64,000 nt of DNA from Zhongshania aliphaticivorans (GCF_902705855.1 NZ_CACSIJ010000004.1:1-64000); one strand, 5' to 3'; positions 1-8,949 are shown, counted from the first letter of the stretch. Numbers and translations are program-made. Notes: a model not told the origin generated them from the sequence alone.

Positions 1-151
1 CTAATTTTAACCATGGGTAAATCGTTCGAGCACCTAGCCCAAAACTTCGAGTCACCTCCGCGGCAGATTCACCATCAAATACCCGCTGCACCGCCAACCG
101 TCGGAGGAGGTGCTGCTCTTCTGTGCTTAGTTTTCTTGCGTCAATTTCCAT
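1..151 (-). CDS. IS630-family transposase, N-terminal fragment (helix-turn-helix)
   Basis: Reading the minus strand from the ATG at 151 gives about 50 residues beginning MEIDARKLSTEEQHLLRRLA and continuing through a segment with FGLGARTIYPWLK. This is the characteristic N-terminal winged helix-turn-helix of IS630-type transposases, which binds the element ends. The catalytic DDE domain would lie beyond base 1. The gene is partial because of the window edge, so its integrity is unknown. It is in the same orientation as the thioesterase gene it interrupts. Confidence 0.75.
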   Translation of the reverse strand, partial: MEIDARKLSTEEQHLLRRLAVQRVFDGESAAEVTRSFGLGARTIYPWLKL

Positions 152-195
152 GCACGGTAGTCTAACACAGCGTATTGATTATTTCCGCCTTATTA
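1..195 (-). mobile_element. IS630-type insertion sequence, one end only
   Basis: The segment contains the 5' end of an IS630-family transposase gene and its left flank; the rest lies outside the window. The inner boundary is placed near 195 because the reading frame of the neighbouring hotdog thioesterase follows its family up to HGGVLT (codons ending at 195) and then becomes unrelated sequence. IS630 elements insert at TA dinucleotides and a TA lies just past that point on the minus strand. The exact end and the inverted repeat cannot be fixed without the other end. Confidence 0.6.
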
Positions 196-371
196 GTAAG
201 TACGCCACCGTGGCAGGTGCCGGCTTTATTGAGGTGGCAATCTCGCACCCGAAATCCCAACACTTTCTTTTCACCTACCTGCTTTAAATAAATATTGCCT
301 ATATGCACATCAAAGCCGGGGGCAGCGTCAACCAGATTAAAGCCGTCTGGAATTATGTCATTCGTGGTCAT
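162..371 (-). pseudogene. PaaI-type hotdog thioesterase, interrupted by IS630
   Basis: The frame gives 69 residues starting MTTNDIIPDGFNLVD. The motif CHGGVLT, part of the hotdog helix of PaaI-type acyl-CoA thioesterases, is at about residues 53-59. After this the sequence (NKAEIINTLC, stop) no longer fits the family, whose members are usually 130-150 residues. The break coincides with the start of the IS630-type element. A ribosome site (AAGGA) lies 8-9 bases before the ATG. It is the last gene of the same-strand catabolic operon, where such enzymes release CoA from acyl or aryl thioesters. The 3' half is presumably beyond the element, outside the window. Confidence 0.65.
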
Positions 372-498
372 TTTTTAATCCTTTCTAATTCAAGCGTCAT
401 TTGTATTTGAATAATTTGGCGCTTACACAATACAGCTTTAAACGATTCACAAAAACGACACTATCATTTATTTCTCTATACAATTCCTAGCAAATGAC

Positions 499-1503
499 TC
501 AAGAGTCAATACTACTAAGCGCTGCGTTCAGAAATCTCTCCACTAATCCAGCTTGCTGATAATAATCATCGCCACCGCGACGCCGAGAGTAGTCGTACAA
601 TATTGCCAGCTTCCAATCGACGAATACTTGATACCATTTTAAATTCGACACATCGCGGCCACTGCCCGCCACATAGCGCGCAATTAACTCAGCTGGTTCT
701 AGATAGCCGTCTTCCAATACCGCGGCGGCCAAGTCTTGGGTTGGCGTGCGGGGGATTCCATGGCGGGGATAGCAGTTAATAAAATAAGCAAGATCGAATA
801 GCGGATCGCCAAGGGTTGCCAGCTCCCAGTCTAAAACAGCGAGAAGCCGAGTCGGCGCCGTCGCTTTCCACATCACATTACCAATGCGGAAATCGTTGTG
901 CACAATGCAGGCATCGGACTCCATTGGAATGTTCGCAGCAAGCCACTGGGACAACTCCGCGAATGCGGGAGACAAATTTACATCATCGGGGATCAACGAC
1001 TTAATACGTTTAAAATGCCGAGCATTAAAGCCGTCTGGTTTACCAAACCCCTCTAAACCTCGGGCGCGCCAATCTACTTTGTGTAGCGCAACAAGCGTAT
1101 CAACCAAGGTTTCCGCCATAAACTGACGCTGGGCAGGAATCGCTAAACTGGCCGGTGTGACATCAGTTATCACCTCACCAGCGAGGTATTCCATAATATA
1201 AAACGGAACATCTAAGACCTCTAATGCATCTTCCACAGCAAGTACTTTGGCGACAGGCACGCCACTGTCTTCCAGCGCTTTAATCAAGCGCGCCTCACGC
1301 AGAACGTCATGAGCACCCACCGGTAAAGGTGGCGGCGGCGGCCGACGCAAAACCATTTCATGCTTACCGTCGCTGACCAAATACGTCAGGTTGGAGTGAC
1401 CATCGCCAATACGCGTCGTCGTGAGGGGGCCATCAGTTAGTCCTTGCTCGGCAAGGAAATTCTGCAGCCGCCCCAAACTCGCTTCACACCATTCCCAGCT
1501 CAT
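499..1503 (-). CDS. APH-family small-molecule kinase (ACAD10/11 or LvaA type)
   Basis: A 334-residue protein with the aminoglycoside-phosphotransferase fold. The catalytic loop HNDFRIGNVMW (H202, D204, N209) and the metal-binding Asp of LDWELATLGDP (D225) are intact, so it should be an active kinase. An odd run of five prolines follows VLRR at residues 51-59. APH-like kinases encoded beside acyl-CoA dehydrogenases are known to phosphorylate hydroxyacyl groups (LvaA in levulinate degradation, ACAD10/11 in animals). The acyl-CoA dehydrogenase two genes upstream makes a hydroxyacyl substrate more likely than a drug; this is inference. Its ATG overlaps the preceding stop by four bases (ATGA), so the pair is translationally coupled. 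Confidence 0.75.
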   Translation of the reverse strand: MSWEWCEASLGRLQNFLAEQGLTDGPLTTTRIGDGHSNLTYLVSDGKHEMVLRRPPPPPLPVGAHDVLREARLIKALEDSGVPVAKVLAVEDALEVLDVPFYIMEYLAGEVITDVTPASLAIPAQRQFMAETLVDTLVALHKVDWRARGLEGFGKPDGFNARHFKRIKSLIPDDVNLSPAFAELSQWLAANIPMESDACIVHNDFRIGNVMWKATAPTRLLAVLDWELATLGDPLFDLAYFINCYPRHGIPRTPTQDLAAAVLEDGYLEPAELIARYVAGSGRDVSNLKWYQVFVDWKLAILYDYSRRRGGDDYYQQAGLVERFLNAALSSIDS

Positions 1504-2468
1504 GATTTTTTATTCAGCGAAGCAAGGTAATTTACATAGGATTTGGGCCAATGGGTTTCAAACTGCCCCGCCGCTGCATGACCGTCGATTGTCGCGGTGC
1601 AGGCGGCTTCCATAATCATGGTATCCATCTTGTCATTGGTCGGCAGACGCACTAAGCCAAAGCGCTCCATTTGTAGATGGGTCACACCACCACGGGTATC
1701 GGTGATCGCCGCTTCTACTTGGCGCTGGCCCATATCATCGTCGTAGCTGGCATGATGTTTAATGGTGTCGATCGGCACCACTTCGCCGTCTTTAACCACA
1801 TAGCCGGCAACGCCCATTTCGCCCTTGGCGATATAGATCCATGCATTGACGATATGGCGACCATCTGGGGTGTAGGCAATAAGCCATTTCCAATGATGAG
1901 GCACACCCCATTTGCGGGTTCCCCAGGAATGATCGCGATGACCAATGCGGTCCCATTCAATGCGGCGGTCGCCAAATTCCAAAAAGCCGGTAACGCGGCC
2001 AGTTTGCTCAAAACGATTTAGCGCAAACCATTCAGGTAAACCGGTGGGGTTTTGTCGATAGCTAAAGGCGTCGTGAATAGCGGTAAAATTGTATTCCAAT
2101 TTAAGATTGTCACTCTCGTACTTGAGCACTGCCGTCTTGCGCAAGTCTGGCTGGGTCAGGCTCAAACCCGATAAGGAGAAGTTATCAAAGTCCATGCTGT
2201 CGGCAACTTCGCCATGACCAAGGTCCAGCACATAGGGTTCTTGATCTTCGCCCCACACCACAAAATTAAAGCCCGCTTGACCTGTGCCCGCCAAATAAAG
2301 ATAGGCCTGAAAGCCTAGCTTCTCGTCAGGCATGATCATTTCCCAGAACAGGGAGTCGCGCATTTTCCCGCCAGGCAATGGCCGATGACGCAAATCGTCC
2401 TGATCTTGATACTCAGGGCTTGGCGCCTCGGCGGCGGTTGGAATATACAAATTAGCTAATGACGTCAT
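1500..2468 (-). CDS. DUF7064/DUF7065-like protein (CrtC/lipocalin-like fold)
   Basis: A 322-residue protein without signal peptide or membrane segment. It resembles the tandem DUF7064/DUF7065 proteins, sometimes labelled hydroxyneurosporene-synthase-like. The most family-like stretch is around residues 173-195, with GHRDHSWGTRKWG followed by HHWKWLIA, a Trp/His-rich region. No catalytic function is established for these proteins, and I give none here. It sits between the acyl-CoA dehydrogenase and the APH kinase genes and overlaps the kinase start, which ties it to the same lipid or terpenoid-like catabolic pathway. A GTGAG ribosome site precedes the ATG. Confidence 0.55.
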   Translation of the reverse strand: MTSLANLYIPTAAEAPSPEYQDQDDLRHRPLPGGKMRDSLFWEMIMPDEKLGFQAYLYLAGTGQAGFNFVVWGEDQEPYVLDLGHGEVADSMDFDNFSLSGLSLTQPDLRKTAVLKYESDNLKLEYNFTAIHDAFSYRQNPTGLPEWFALNRFEQTGRVTGFLEFGDRRIEWDRIGHRDHSWGTRKWGVPHHWKWLIAYTPDGRHIVNAWIYIAKGEMGVAGYVVKDGEVVPIDTIKHHASYDDDMGQRQVEAAITDTRGGVTHLQMERFGLVRLPTNDKMDTMIMEAACTATIDGHAAAGQFETHWPKSYVNYLASLNKKS

Positions 2469-2497
2469 AAATTCTCACTCAATTCTGTTTATGGTAT

Positions 2498-3652
2498 TTA
2501 CGAAGATGCATATTGCACGGCATGACGACCCACGCGCTCTCGGGCGATGATCAATTTCATAATGCCGGCGGTACCATCACCAATTTCTAGGCCCATCACA
2601 TCGCGCAGGCGCTGCTGGTGGGGAAAGTCCTTGCTCCAACCATAGTGACCAAAGGTCAGCAGGCATTGATGAATAACGTCGCGGGCGTAGCGTGGCCCCA
2701 TCCATTTACACATTGCGGCTTCTGAGGTGTGGGGCAAATTGGCATCGCGCAGACTTAAGGTGTGCATACACAATTGGCGAATGGCGGCGATTTGGGATTC
2801 GCCTTCTGCCAAGGGAAAAGTGACCCCTTGAAACTGGGCAATAGGACGACCAAAGGCTTCACGGTCTACGCTATAGGCCCATGCTTCGTCTAAAGAGGCT
2901 TGAGCGGCGCCGCAGCATTGCAAACCAATAAGCGCGCGGCTGTAATCAAAACCCTGCATAACTTGACTAAAACCCTTACCCGCATCGCCAACACGATGGC
3001 TAGCAGGTATGCGCACCTCGTCGTAAAAGATCGAACCGCGACCAATAATGGCGCTGCCCAAATCGTCATAGCGGGTTTGGCTAACGCCCTTGCAGTCATG
3101 GGGAACAAAAAATGCCGTTACGCCAGCGGCCTTGTCGCCCTCACCTGTGCGGGCAAATACCAAGGAGGCATCGGCGCAATCGGCAAAGGTAATAGAGGCT
3201 TTTTCGCCGCTTAGAATATAGTCGTCGCCATCGCGCCTAGCCCGCATTTTTAAGGCGGCGGCGTCGGAGCCGCCACTGGGCTCGGTTAGGCAAATAGCGA
3301 CAATCGCCTCGCCAGCTACCATTTTCGGCAGCCACTGCCCAGCAACATCGGGATGGGCATAACGCATTAGAATTGAGCCAACCAAAGACACATTTACTGG
3401 CAAGGCGCTGATATTAAAGTCGCCGTAGGCCATCTGCTCGGCAAGCACACCCGCCGATAGAGCATCTAAGCCCATGCCGCCAACTGCCTCTGGCAAATCC
3501 ACACCAAGAAAACCTAAGTCGCCAAGTTGTTTCACAAGATTGCGATCTAGCACGCCGTGGCGCTCTCGCGCTTGGTATTCTGGCAGTAGCGTTTTTAATG
3601 AAAAAGCCTTTGCCGCGTCGGCTATTTGCTGTTGAAGCTCGGTTAATAGCAT
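2498..3652 (-). CDS. Acyl-CoA dehydrogenase with Asp at the usual catalytic Glu position
   Basis: A 384-residue FAD-dependent acyl-CoA dehydrogenase of normal length. The flavin/substrate segment CLTEPSGGSDAAALK (about residues 120-134) and the C-terminal FAD contacts (AFGRPIAQFQ) are present. Near the C-terminus, where MCAD-type enzymes have YEGT with the catalytic Glu, this protein reads EIGDGTAGIMK, putting Asp359 there. An IGDGT motif with Asp as base is known from cyclohexanecarboxyl-CoA dehydrogenases (AliB type). With the ligase and hydratase in the operon this hints at an alicyclic or branched acyl-CoA substrate, which remains inference. The gene begins six bases after the ligase stop. 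Confidence 0.85.
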   Translation of the reverse strand: MLLTELQQQIADAAKAFSLKTLLPEYQARERHGVLDRNLVKQLGDLGFLGVDLPEAVGGMGLDALSAGVLAEQMAYGDFNISALPVNVSLVGSILMRYAHPDVAGQWLPKMVAGEAIVAICLTEPSGGSDAAALKMRARRDGDDYILSGEKASITFADCADASLVFARTGEGDKAAGVTAFFVPHDCKGVSQTRYDDLGSAIIGRGSIFYDEVRIPASHRVGDAGKGFSQVMQGFDYSRALIGLQCCGAAQASLDEAWAYSVDREAFGRPIAQFQGVTFPLAEGESQIAAIRQLCMHTLSLRDANLPHTSEAAMCKWMGPRYARDVIHQCLLTFGHYGWSKDFPHQQRLRDVMGLEIGDGTAGIMKLIIARERVGRHAVQYASS

Positions 3653-3657
3653 CGCAC

Positions 3658-5274
3658 TTAGCCCTTTTCTTCAAGGGTGCTTGCTTGCACATACAGCTGG
3701 CGCAAACGCATTTTATTAATTTTACCCGTTGCGGTTAACGGCATTTCCTCAATGAATTTAATGTCTTCGGGCAACCACCATTTTGCGAGGGTCTGGGCCA
3801 TGTGTTGGCGCAGCGCGTCTGCCGAGACCTCTTGGTTCGCATTTAGGGTACATAATAAAAAGGGCCGCTCCTGCCAGCGTGGGTGGGGCGCCGCCACCGC
3901 TGCCGCCAAATTGACTGCAGGGTGGCTCGCAGCAGCGGCCTCTAACTGTGGTGAACTTATCCATTCACCGCCGGACTTGATAACATCCTTAGCCCGATCA
4001 ACGATTTGAATTGTGCTGTCTGGGTAGATGGTGGCGATATCGCCGGTGTCTAGCCACTCGACGGCTTGATCTTCGCTCTCGCCAACATAACGGGCGGCAA
4101 CGATTGGGCCGCGCACTTGTAAAATACCCGAGGCGATACCGTCGTGAGCAAGGCGATTGCCCTCCTCATCCACAATGCGTAAATCGGCTTGAAAACCAAC
4201 ACGGCCTTGGCGGTTGAGCGCGATTTTGCGGATGTCGGCCTTATTCGTTTCACCGGCTGTTGGTGGCAAGCTCGCGCGAGTCGCGCCGGGAACTTCGGTC
4301 ATCCCCCATGTGGTGCGCACGCCAATACCGCGACCCTCTAATAAATCAAAAAGCTTTTCGGGTATGGCCGTGCCCGCAACCAAAGCGGTGCTTAGCGATG
4401 CTAGGCTTGTTTCGCTGCGATCCGCGGTGGCCATAATGTCGCTCCACACGGTAGGTACCGCACCGGCAATCGTCACACCTTCTTGGGCCATTAATTCAAC
4501 GACGCCAGCGGGCGAGAAATCTCGGCCCGGCAATACCAGCTTATGGCCATTCATGGGCGCAGAGAAAGGCATCATCCAGCCGTTAGCATGGAAGATGGGG
4601 GCAATGGGCATGGCACACACCAATTCGCCATTACGGGCACTGCCGTACATATCCACCATGGTCATATTCATGGCGCAAAGCGTTAAGCTGCGGTGGCTGT
4701 ATGCCACACCTTTTGGCCTGCCGGTGGTGCCCGAGGTAAAACACACCGTCGCGGCATCGCGCTCGTCAAATACCGGCCATTCAAATTGATCATCCACACC
4801 GTCTTTCAATGCGCTTAAAGAACAGTATTTTCTGAGGTTAGCTGCGGGCAGCGCTTCGCCTTCGTCGAGGTAAATCCACTGGCTGATAAAATCGGTATTG
4901 CGATCTATCTCTTCTGCCAGTGCTTGGGTATCGGCGTCGTAAAAGCAGACCTTATCTGCCATCAGTTCAATCATGTAACACAGATCATTCACGGTTAATC
5001 GCGGATTCAGCGTATGCAGAGGCGAGCCGATGCCCAACACTCCGTAAAATACTTCAAGGTGATTAATGGTATTCCACGTTAGGGAAGAGAAATGGGTGTC
5101 GCTATTAAAGCCAGCAGCTAGCAAGGATTTAGCGAGTTGCTTGCTGCGCGAGCGCAGGGCCCGCCAATCACTGCGTTCAACACGGCCATTGATTTGACGC
5201 GATACCACTTCAGTCTCACCGTGGTGGTCTGCAGCGTAGTCGATGAGCCGAGACAATAGCATCGGCACGTCCAT
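3658..5274 (-). CDS. Acyl-CoA ligase (AMP-forming)
   Basis: An ANL-superfamily adenylating enzyme that converts a free carboxylic acid to its CoA thioester via an acyl-adenylate. The P-loop FTSGTTGRPKG, the TTWGMTE motif (A5), the WLDTGD motif (A7) and the C-terminal catalytic lysine region TATGKINK are all present. It has about 538 residues, the normal length. The start is placed at 5274 (MDVPMLLSRL) because AAGGA lies 6-7 bases ahead of it; an ATG at 5289 would place that ribosome site inside the gene. Its position after the hydratase and before the dehydrogenase suggests it activates the operon's substrate. The acyl chain cannot be read from the sequence. Confidence 0.88.
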   Translation of the reverse strand: MDVPMLLSRLIDYAADHHGETEVVSRQINGRVERSDWRALRSRSKQLAKSLLAAGFNSDTHFSSLTWNTINHLEVFYGVLGIGSPLHTLNPRLTVNDLCYMIELMADKVCFYDADTQALAEEIDRNTDFISQWIYLDEGEALPAANLRKYCSLSALKDGVDDQFEWPVFDERDAATVCFTSGTTGRPKGVAYSHRSLTLCAMNMTMVDMYGSARNGELVCAMPIAPIFHANGWMMPFSAPMNGHKLVLPGRDFSPAGVVELMAQEGVTIAGAVPTVWSDIMATADRSETSLASLSTALVAGTAIPEKLFDLLEGRGIGVRTTWGMTEVPGATRASLPPTAGETNKADIRKIALNRQGRVGFQADLRIVDEEGNRLAHDGIASGILQVRGPIVAARYVGESEDQAVEWLDTGDIATIYPDSTIQIVDRAKDVIKSGGEWISSPQLEAAAASHPAVNLAAAVAAPHPRWQERPFLLCTLNANQEVSADALRQHMAQTLAKWWLPEDIKFIEEMPLTATGKINKMRLRQLYVQASTLEEKG

Positions 5275-5307
5275 CATTAATCCTTGCATAGGGTTCTACT
5301 CTTTAAA

Positions 5308-6111
5308 TCAGGTGTTTTTATAATTCGGGCGACGCTTTTCTTTAAAGGCTGTTACTGCCTCTTGATGATCTGCCGTGCCCATCAGCAGGTTTTGCTGACG
5401 ATCTTCTATGGCGACCGCCGCGTCTAAACTTGGCGAATCGACCGTTGCCGTAAGTGCTTCTTTGGTTAAACGCAGGCCAAGGGGCGATGCTTGCAACATG
5501 TCGTCGGCCAGTAATAAGCCCTGCTCGAGCAACTTGTCTTTTTCGACCAGCTCCGACACCAAGCCCATGGCCAGCGCACGTTCAGCAGTAATGAAGCGTC
5601 CGGTGTACAAATACATGGCGGCGTTGGAAAAGCCGATAATTCTAGGTAAGAAATAGCCCGAGCCCATATCAGTACCGCTTAGGCCCACTTTGATATAGGC
5701 GGCATTCATCTTGGTACAGGGTGCGGCTAAGCGAACATCTGCCGCTAACACCAATGAAAAGCCACCGCCGCAAATTGGGCCGTGACACAAGGCAATAATT
5801 GGTTGCGAGCAGCTGCGCATTAATTTAATTAATGCCGATGCTTGGCGCTGCACTTCGTACTGCTGAGATTCACGGCCCTCACCTGAGGCAAATGCACTGG
5901 AATCTAAATCGGCACCGGCGCAAAACGCGCGACCTTCGCCGCGGAGCAGCACAATTCGAGTGTGGTAGTTAGACTGCAAGCTTAAAAAATAATCGTAAAG
6001 ATCACTAAACAATTGTTTGTTCAAAGAGTTAAGTGCATCAGGACGATTGAGGCTAACGATATCTATATCGCCGCGCTGTTCAATACTGAGAAATTCGTAA
6101 TTCTGTTTCAT
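5308..6111 (-). CDS. Enoyl-CoA hydratase/isomerase family protein
   Basis: A 267-residue crotonase-fold enzyme. The oxyanion-hole segments GEGRAFCAGADLDSS and GPICGGGFSLVLAADVR are intact. The first catalytic Glu of classical hydratases is not in its usual context: the loop reads KVGLSGTDMGSGYFLPR, as in the common KVGLSG subfamily that keeps an Asp there. The reaction may therefore be hydration, isomerisation or another crotonase reaction on the operon's CoA ester. It lies between the TonB receptor and the ligase, with a hairpin separating it from the receptor gene. Confidence 0.8.
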   Translation of the reverse strand: MKQNYEFLSIEQRGDIDIVSLNRPDALNSLNKQLFSDLYDYFLSLQSNYHTRIVLLRGEGRAFCAGADLDSSAFASGEGRESQQYEVQRQASALIKLMRSCSQPIIALCHGPICGGGFSLVLAADVRLAAPCTKMNAAYIKVGLSGTDMGSGYFLPRIIGFSNAAMYLYTGRFITAERALAMGLVSELVEKDKLLEQGLLLADDMLQASPLGLRLTKEALTATVDSPSLDAAVAIEDRQQNLLMGTADHQEAVTAFKEKRRPNYKNT

Positions 6112-6143
6112 TATTTAATAATCCATAACGCTAGCAGTCTTGA

Positions 6144-6176
6144 ATCATGATGCGGCAAATAACACCACATCATGAT
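6144..6176. other. Intercistronic hairpin, 9-bp perfect stem
   Basis: ATCATGATG at 6144-6152 pairs exactly with CATCATGAT at 6168-6176 around a 15-base loop. It lies between the receptor stop and the hydratase start, with no U-tract. In the transcript it could protect the upstream message or lower read-through from receptor to enzymes; both are inference. Confidence 0.4.
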
Positions 6177-6205
6177 CACAAACATCACTTCATTCTTAAC
6201 CAGTC

Positions 6206-8425
6206 TTAGTAAGACCACGCCAAAGTAAGACCAAAGGTTCTTGGTAAAGCGTAAATATTGATAACTTGACCCGGCAGAGCCAGTATCGTGCTGCGATATT
6301 CTTCATTAAGCACGTTGTTAGACCACAGGCTTGCGCGCCAGTTATCACGCGTAAGCGTCGCCCGCACATTGGCTAGACCGTAAGCATCTTCTTTTGTATA
6401 GGGTGCGGTAGTACCGTATTTAGCATCTGCCTCACCGGGCTCATGGAAAAACTCAGTGTTATAGGAATAATCACCGCGAAAAATTAGCTCCATCTCATTT
6501 TCGAAAGGAACAATATATTCCGCACCAACATTGAAGGAATGCTCCGGAGCTCTAACCATGCGAGTACCTGAGTAATCGACATTGTTACTAGCAACATAAT
6601 CTAGATACTTGGCGTCGGTGTAGGCATAGGAAAAGTTCATGGTTAGTGCCACGGTAGGACGGTATAGCAAGTCCATTTCTAAACCGCGAATACGACTTTC
6701 ACCGGCGTTATCAATTAACGATGGCGTGCTACCGTCGGCGAGCTGAACCACACGTGATACTTGAATATCGGTGTAATCAAACTGGTATACCGCGCCGTTA
6801 AATGTCAGCGAGTTATCTAACCACTGTGATTTAAAACCAATTTCATAAGCAACCAGTTGCTCAGGTTCAAACACAATACCGGCCTGAGATGCGGTTAGTG
6901 ATGTGTACTGATAACCACCTGATTTAAAGCCCTGACTGTAGCTGGTGTAAAAACTAAGCTCGTCATTTACACGGTAGTTAAGAACCGCTTTAGGGTCGGT
7001 AGACGTAAATTCCTGTTCGGGATTAACAACACGGAAGTCTGCACTCACCAATGGTCTGGCATCTGTTGTGGTTCCAGACAATATTGCCGACTTAGTATCT
7101 TTGGTATAGCGCAAACCCAAGGTCAAATCTAACTGGTCCGTTAGAAGAATTGTTGCCTGACCAAAGTAAGCATTGCTGGTGGTATCAAAACTACCGCCAG
7201 TGGTATCCGTCGGATAGCTGCCGTCGGCCGTTGGCGCATACACCGCTGAATCTGGGCCATATTTGAAGGTGTCGAAATGGACACTTTCGTCGCTAAAATA
7301 ATAGACGCCAGCGATCCAATCTACCTTGCCATCAAAAGACAATGAACCACCTGACTCTGAAACAAAGCGTACCTCTTGAGTAAATTGCTCTGATTCTTCA
7401 TCGGAAATTTGACGAATTACATCCAGACTGGTGTTATCGAAATCACGGTCATCGACGTAAGTCATTTCTCGGTAAGTAGAGACCGAGATCAACGTACCCG
7501 CATCAAAGTCATATTCGATTTTAGCGTTCAATGCATCTACGTCACGGTCGTACTTGGTGTCCGTGGTGTAGTACTGTTTAAATTTATTACCTGACTTCTT
7601 CGGCGTGCCACCACCGCCCAAAAGAATGCCATCTTCATTTGCGGTGGAACCAATACTTTCACCTTGGAATGAATCACCGGTATCGCTCGCAAAATCTGCG
7701 ATTAAATCCATACGAAGATTATCAATAGGTGTGAATAATAAGCGGAAGCGACCACCAGTATTATCCAAACCTTGAGGATGCTCACCGGTTGCCAAGTTAG
7801 TCATGTAGCCTTCACGGTAGCTATGCCAAAGTGCCGCACGACCGGACAATTTACCGTCAATTAACGGGCCCGACACCGCACCAAAAAGATTCTTGCTGTC
7901 GAAATTACCAGCACCTACTTCAGCCTCAGCTTCAAACTCGTCGCTAGGTCCTTTTGTTACCACATTGATAACACCACCGATAACATTACGACCATAGAGT
8001 GTGCCCTGCGGGCCTTTAAGCACTTCGATGCGCTGAACATCTTTTAATGTTCCCAATACGCCACCGGTTCTTCCTAAATACGCTTCATCGACGAAAACGC
8101 CGACCGAAGACTCAGAACCCGGGTCAAATTGGCGAGTACCAATACCACGAATATATAACTGCGGACGACTGGTGCCAAAGCCACCAGCATAAAAGCCCGG
8201 AACACGTGGCGCCACTATAGATACGTCAACAATACCGGCGTCGCGCACTGCTCTCTCGTCAAATGCAGAAATACTAGCGGGAATGTCTTGGATGCTCTGG
8301 CTTCTCTTTTCTGCGGTTACAACTACCTCTTCGAGTGCAGTATTTTCTCGCGGCGCACTATACACCTGCGCTGCAGCCGGAATTGTTAAGCAGATAATCC
8401 CTAATTTTGTTAACGATTTTTTCAT
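6206..8425 (-). CDS. TonB-dependent outer-membrane receptor
   Basis: A 739-residue receptor. It starts with a signal peptide (MKKSLTKLGIICLTIPAAA, cleavage near residue 24). A TonB-box-like EEVVVTAEKR follows at about 32-41, then the plug domain (IPASISAF to GGVINVVTKGP, about 50-155) and a 22-strand-type barrel ending in LTLAWSY with a terminal aromatic residue. It should import a large or scarce ligand at the cost of proton motive force through TonB-ExbBD. Being first in the catabolic operon and divergent from tetR, it probably imports the compound that the ligase, dehydrogenase and hydratase degrade. The ligand is unknown. Confidence 0.85.
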   Translation of the reverse strand: MKKSLTKLGIICLTIPAAAQVYSAPRENTALEEVVVTAEKRSQSIQDIPASISAFDERAVRDAGIVDVSIVAPRVPGFYAGGFGTSRPQLYIRGIGTRQFDPGSESSVGVFVDEAYLGRTGGVLGTLKDVQRIEVLKGPQGTLYGRNVIGGVINVVTKGPSDEFEAEAEVGAGNFDSKNLFGAVSGPLIDGKLSGRAALWHSYREGYMTNLATGEHPQGLDNTGGRFRLLFTPIDNLRMDLIADFASDTGDSFQGESIGSTANEDGILLGGGGTPKKSGNKFKQYYTTDTKYDRDVDALNAKIEYDFDAGTLISVSTYREMTYVDDRDFDNTSLDVIRQISDEESEQFTQEVRFVSESGGSLSFDGKVDWIAGVYYFSDESVHFDTFKYGPDSAVYAPTADGSYPTDTTGGSFDTTSNAYFGQATILLTDQLDLTLGLRYTKDTKSAILSGTTTDARPLVSADFRVVNPEQEFTSTDPKAVLNYRVNDELSFYTSYSQGFKSGGYQYTSLTASQAGIVFEPEQLVAYEIGFKSQWLDNSLTFNGAVYQFDYTDIQVSRVVQLADGSTPSLIDNAGESRIRGLEMDLLYRPTVALTMNFSYAYTDAKYLDYVASNNVDYSGTRMVRAPEHSFNVGAEYIVPFENEMELIFRGDYSYNTEFFHEPGEADAKYGTTAPYTKEDAYGLANVRATLTRDNWRASLWSNNVLNEEYRSTILALPGQVINIYALPRTFGLTLAWSY

Positions 8426-8693
8426 TCGAATAGCCCTTATGATTATATTTTTGATACATGAAGCCAGAGTAAATCTACATCTTTAGAAACGATCGAATTT
8501 CACTAAACACGACTATGACTAATAGTTAGTGCCACTCAATAAGACAGAATCTTTGTTTTATATTTATTGCGTATACAAACAAAAAGGTAAGCAAACTGAG
8601 CTCGCCACTTCTGCACTCGGTGAGAGATAAAAACATCGTTTCCCATCACTCTTGTTACGCATGCTAACTATTGAGAGACACCCTCGTCAACTT

Positions 8694-8714
8694 ATTTGTT
8701 TGAAGCAAACAAGT
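8694..8714. promoter_or_regulatory. Candidate TetR operator, site 1
   Basis: A 21-base palindrome with perfect arms TTGTTTG and CAAACAA around AAG. It matches site 2 at 18 of 21 positions, including the same outer T/G mismatch (positions 8695 and 8713). It lies about 270 bases ahead of the receptor gene. Repetition of one imperfect palindrome in a tetR-divergent region is the usual layout of TetR-family operators. Confidence 0.6.
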
Positions 8715-8922
8715 TTAAATTGTTATAAGGGCGCAAGAGAAATTGCTATTTTGGGAATATGCCTCGCTTAATCGACACGAATACAATCTGACAAGAAGAT
8801 CTCACTACCGGCGACGACGTGAGTAAAACCTATATAAATCAGCCTATTAAAAATTCATGCGCAAAATATTGTAGCTACCGTCATGAAAAGTGTCCTCTTG
8901 CAAGAGTACATGCACGCAAAAT

Positions 8923-8949
8923 GATATTTGTTTCAAACAAACAAGTATC
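8923..8949. promoter_or_regulatory. Candidate TetR operator, site 2
   Basis: A 27-base palindrome: GATA-t-TTGTTT, five central bases, AAACAA-g-TATC. Only one outer pair (8927/8945) and one central pair do not match. Its 21-base core (8926-8946) is 18/21 identical to site 1. It lies 157 bases before the tetR start, a position suited to autoregulation. Confidence 0.62.

Noticed and set aside
4214..4789. A 191-codon plus-strand frame inside the CoA ligase gene
   Set aside because: Antisense to conserved ANL motifs and without its own signals.
8551..8586. A third TetR-like palindrome (TTTGTTTTA with TACAAACAAA)
   Set aside because: The arms are imperfect and too far apart compared with the two strong sites.
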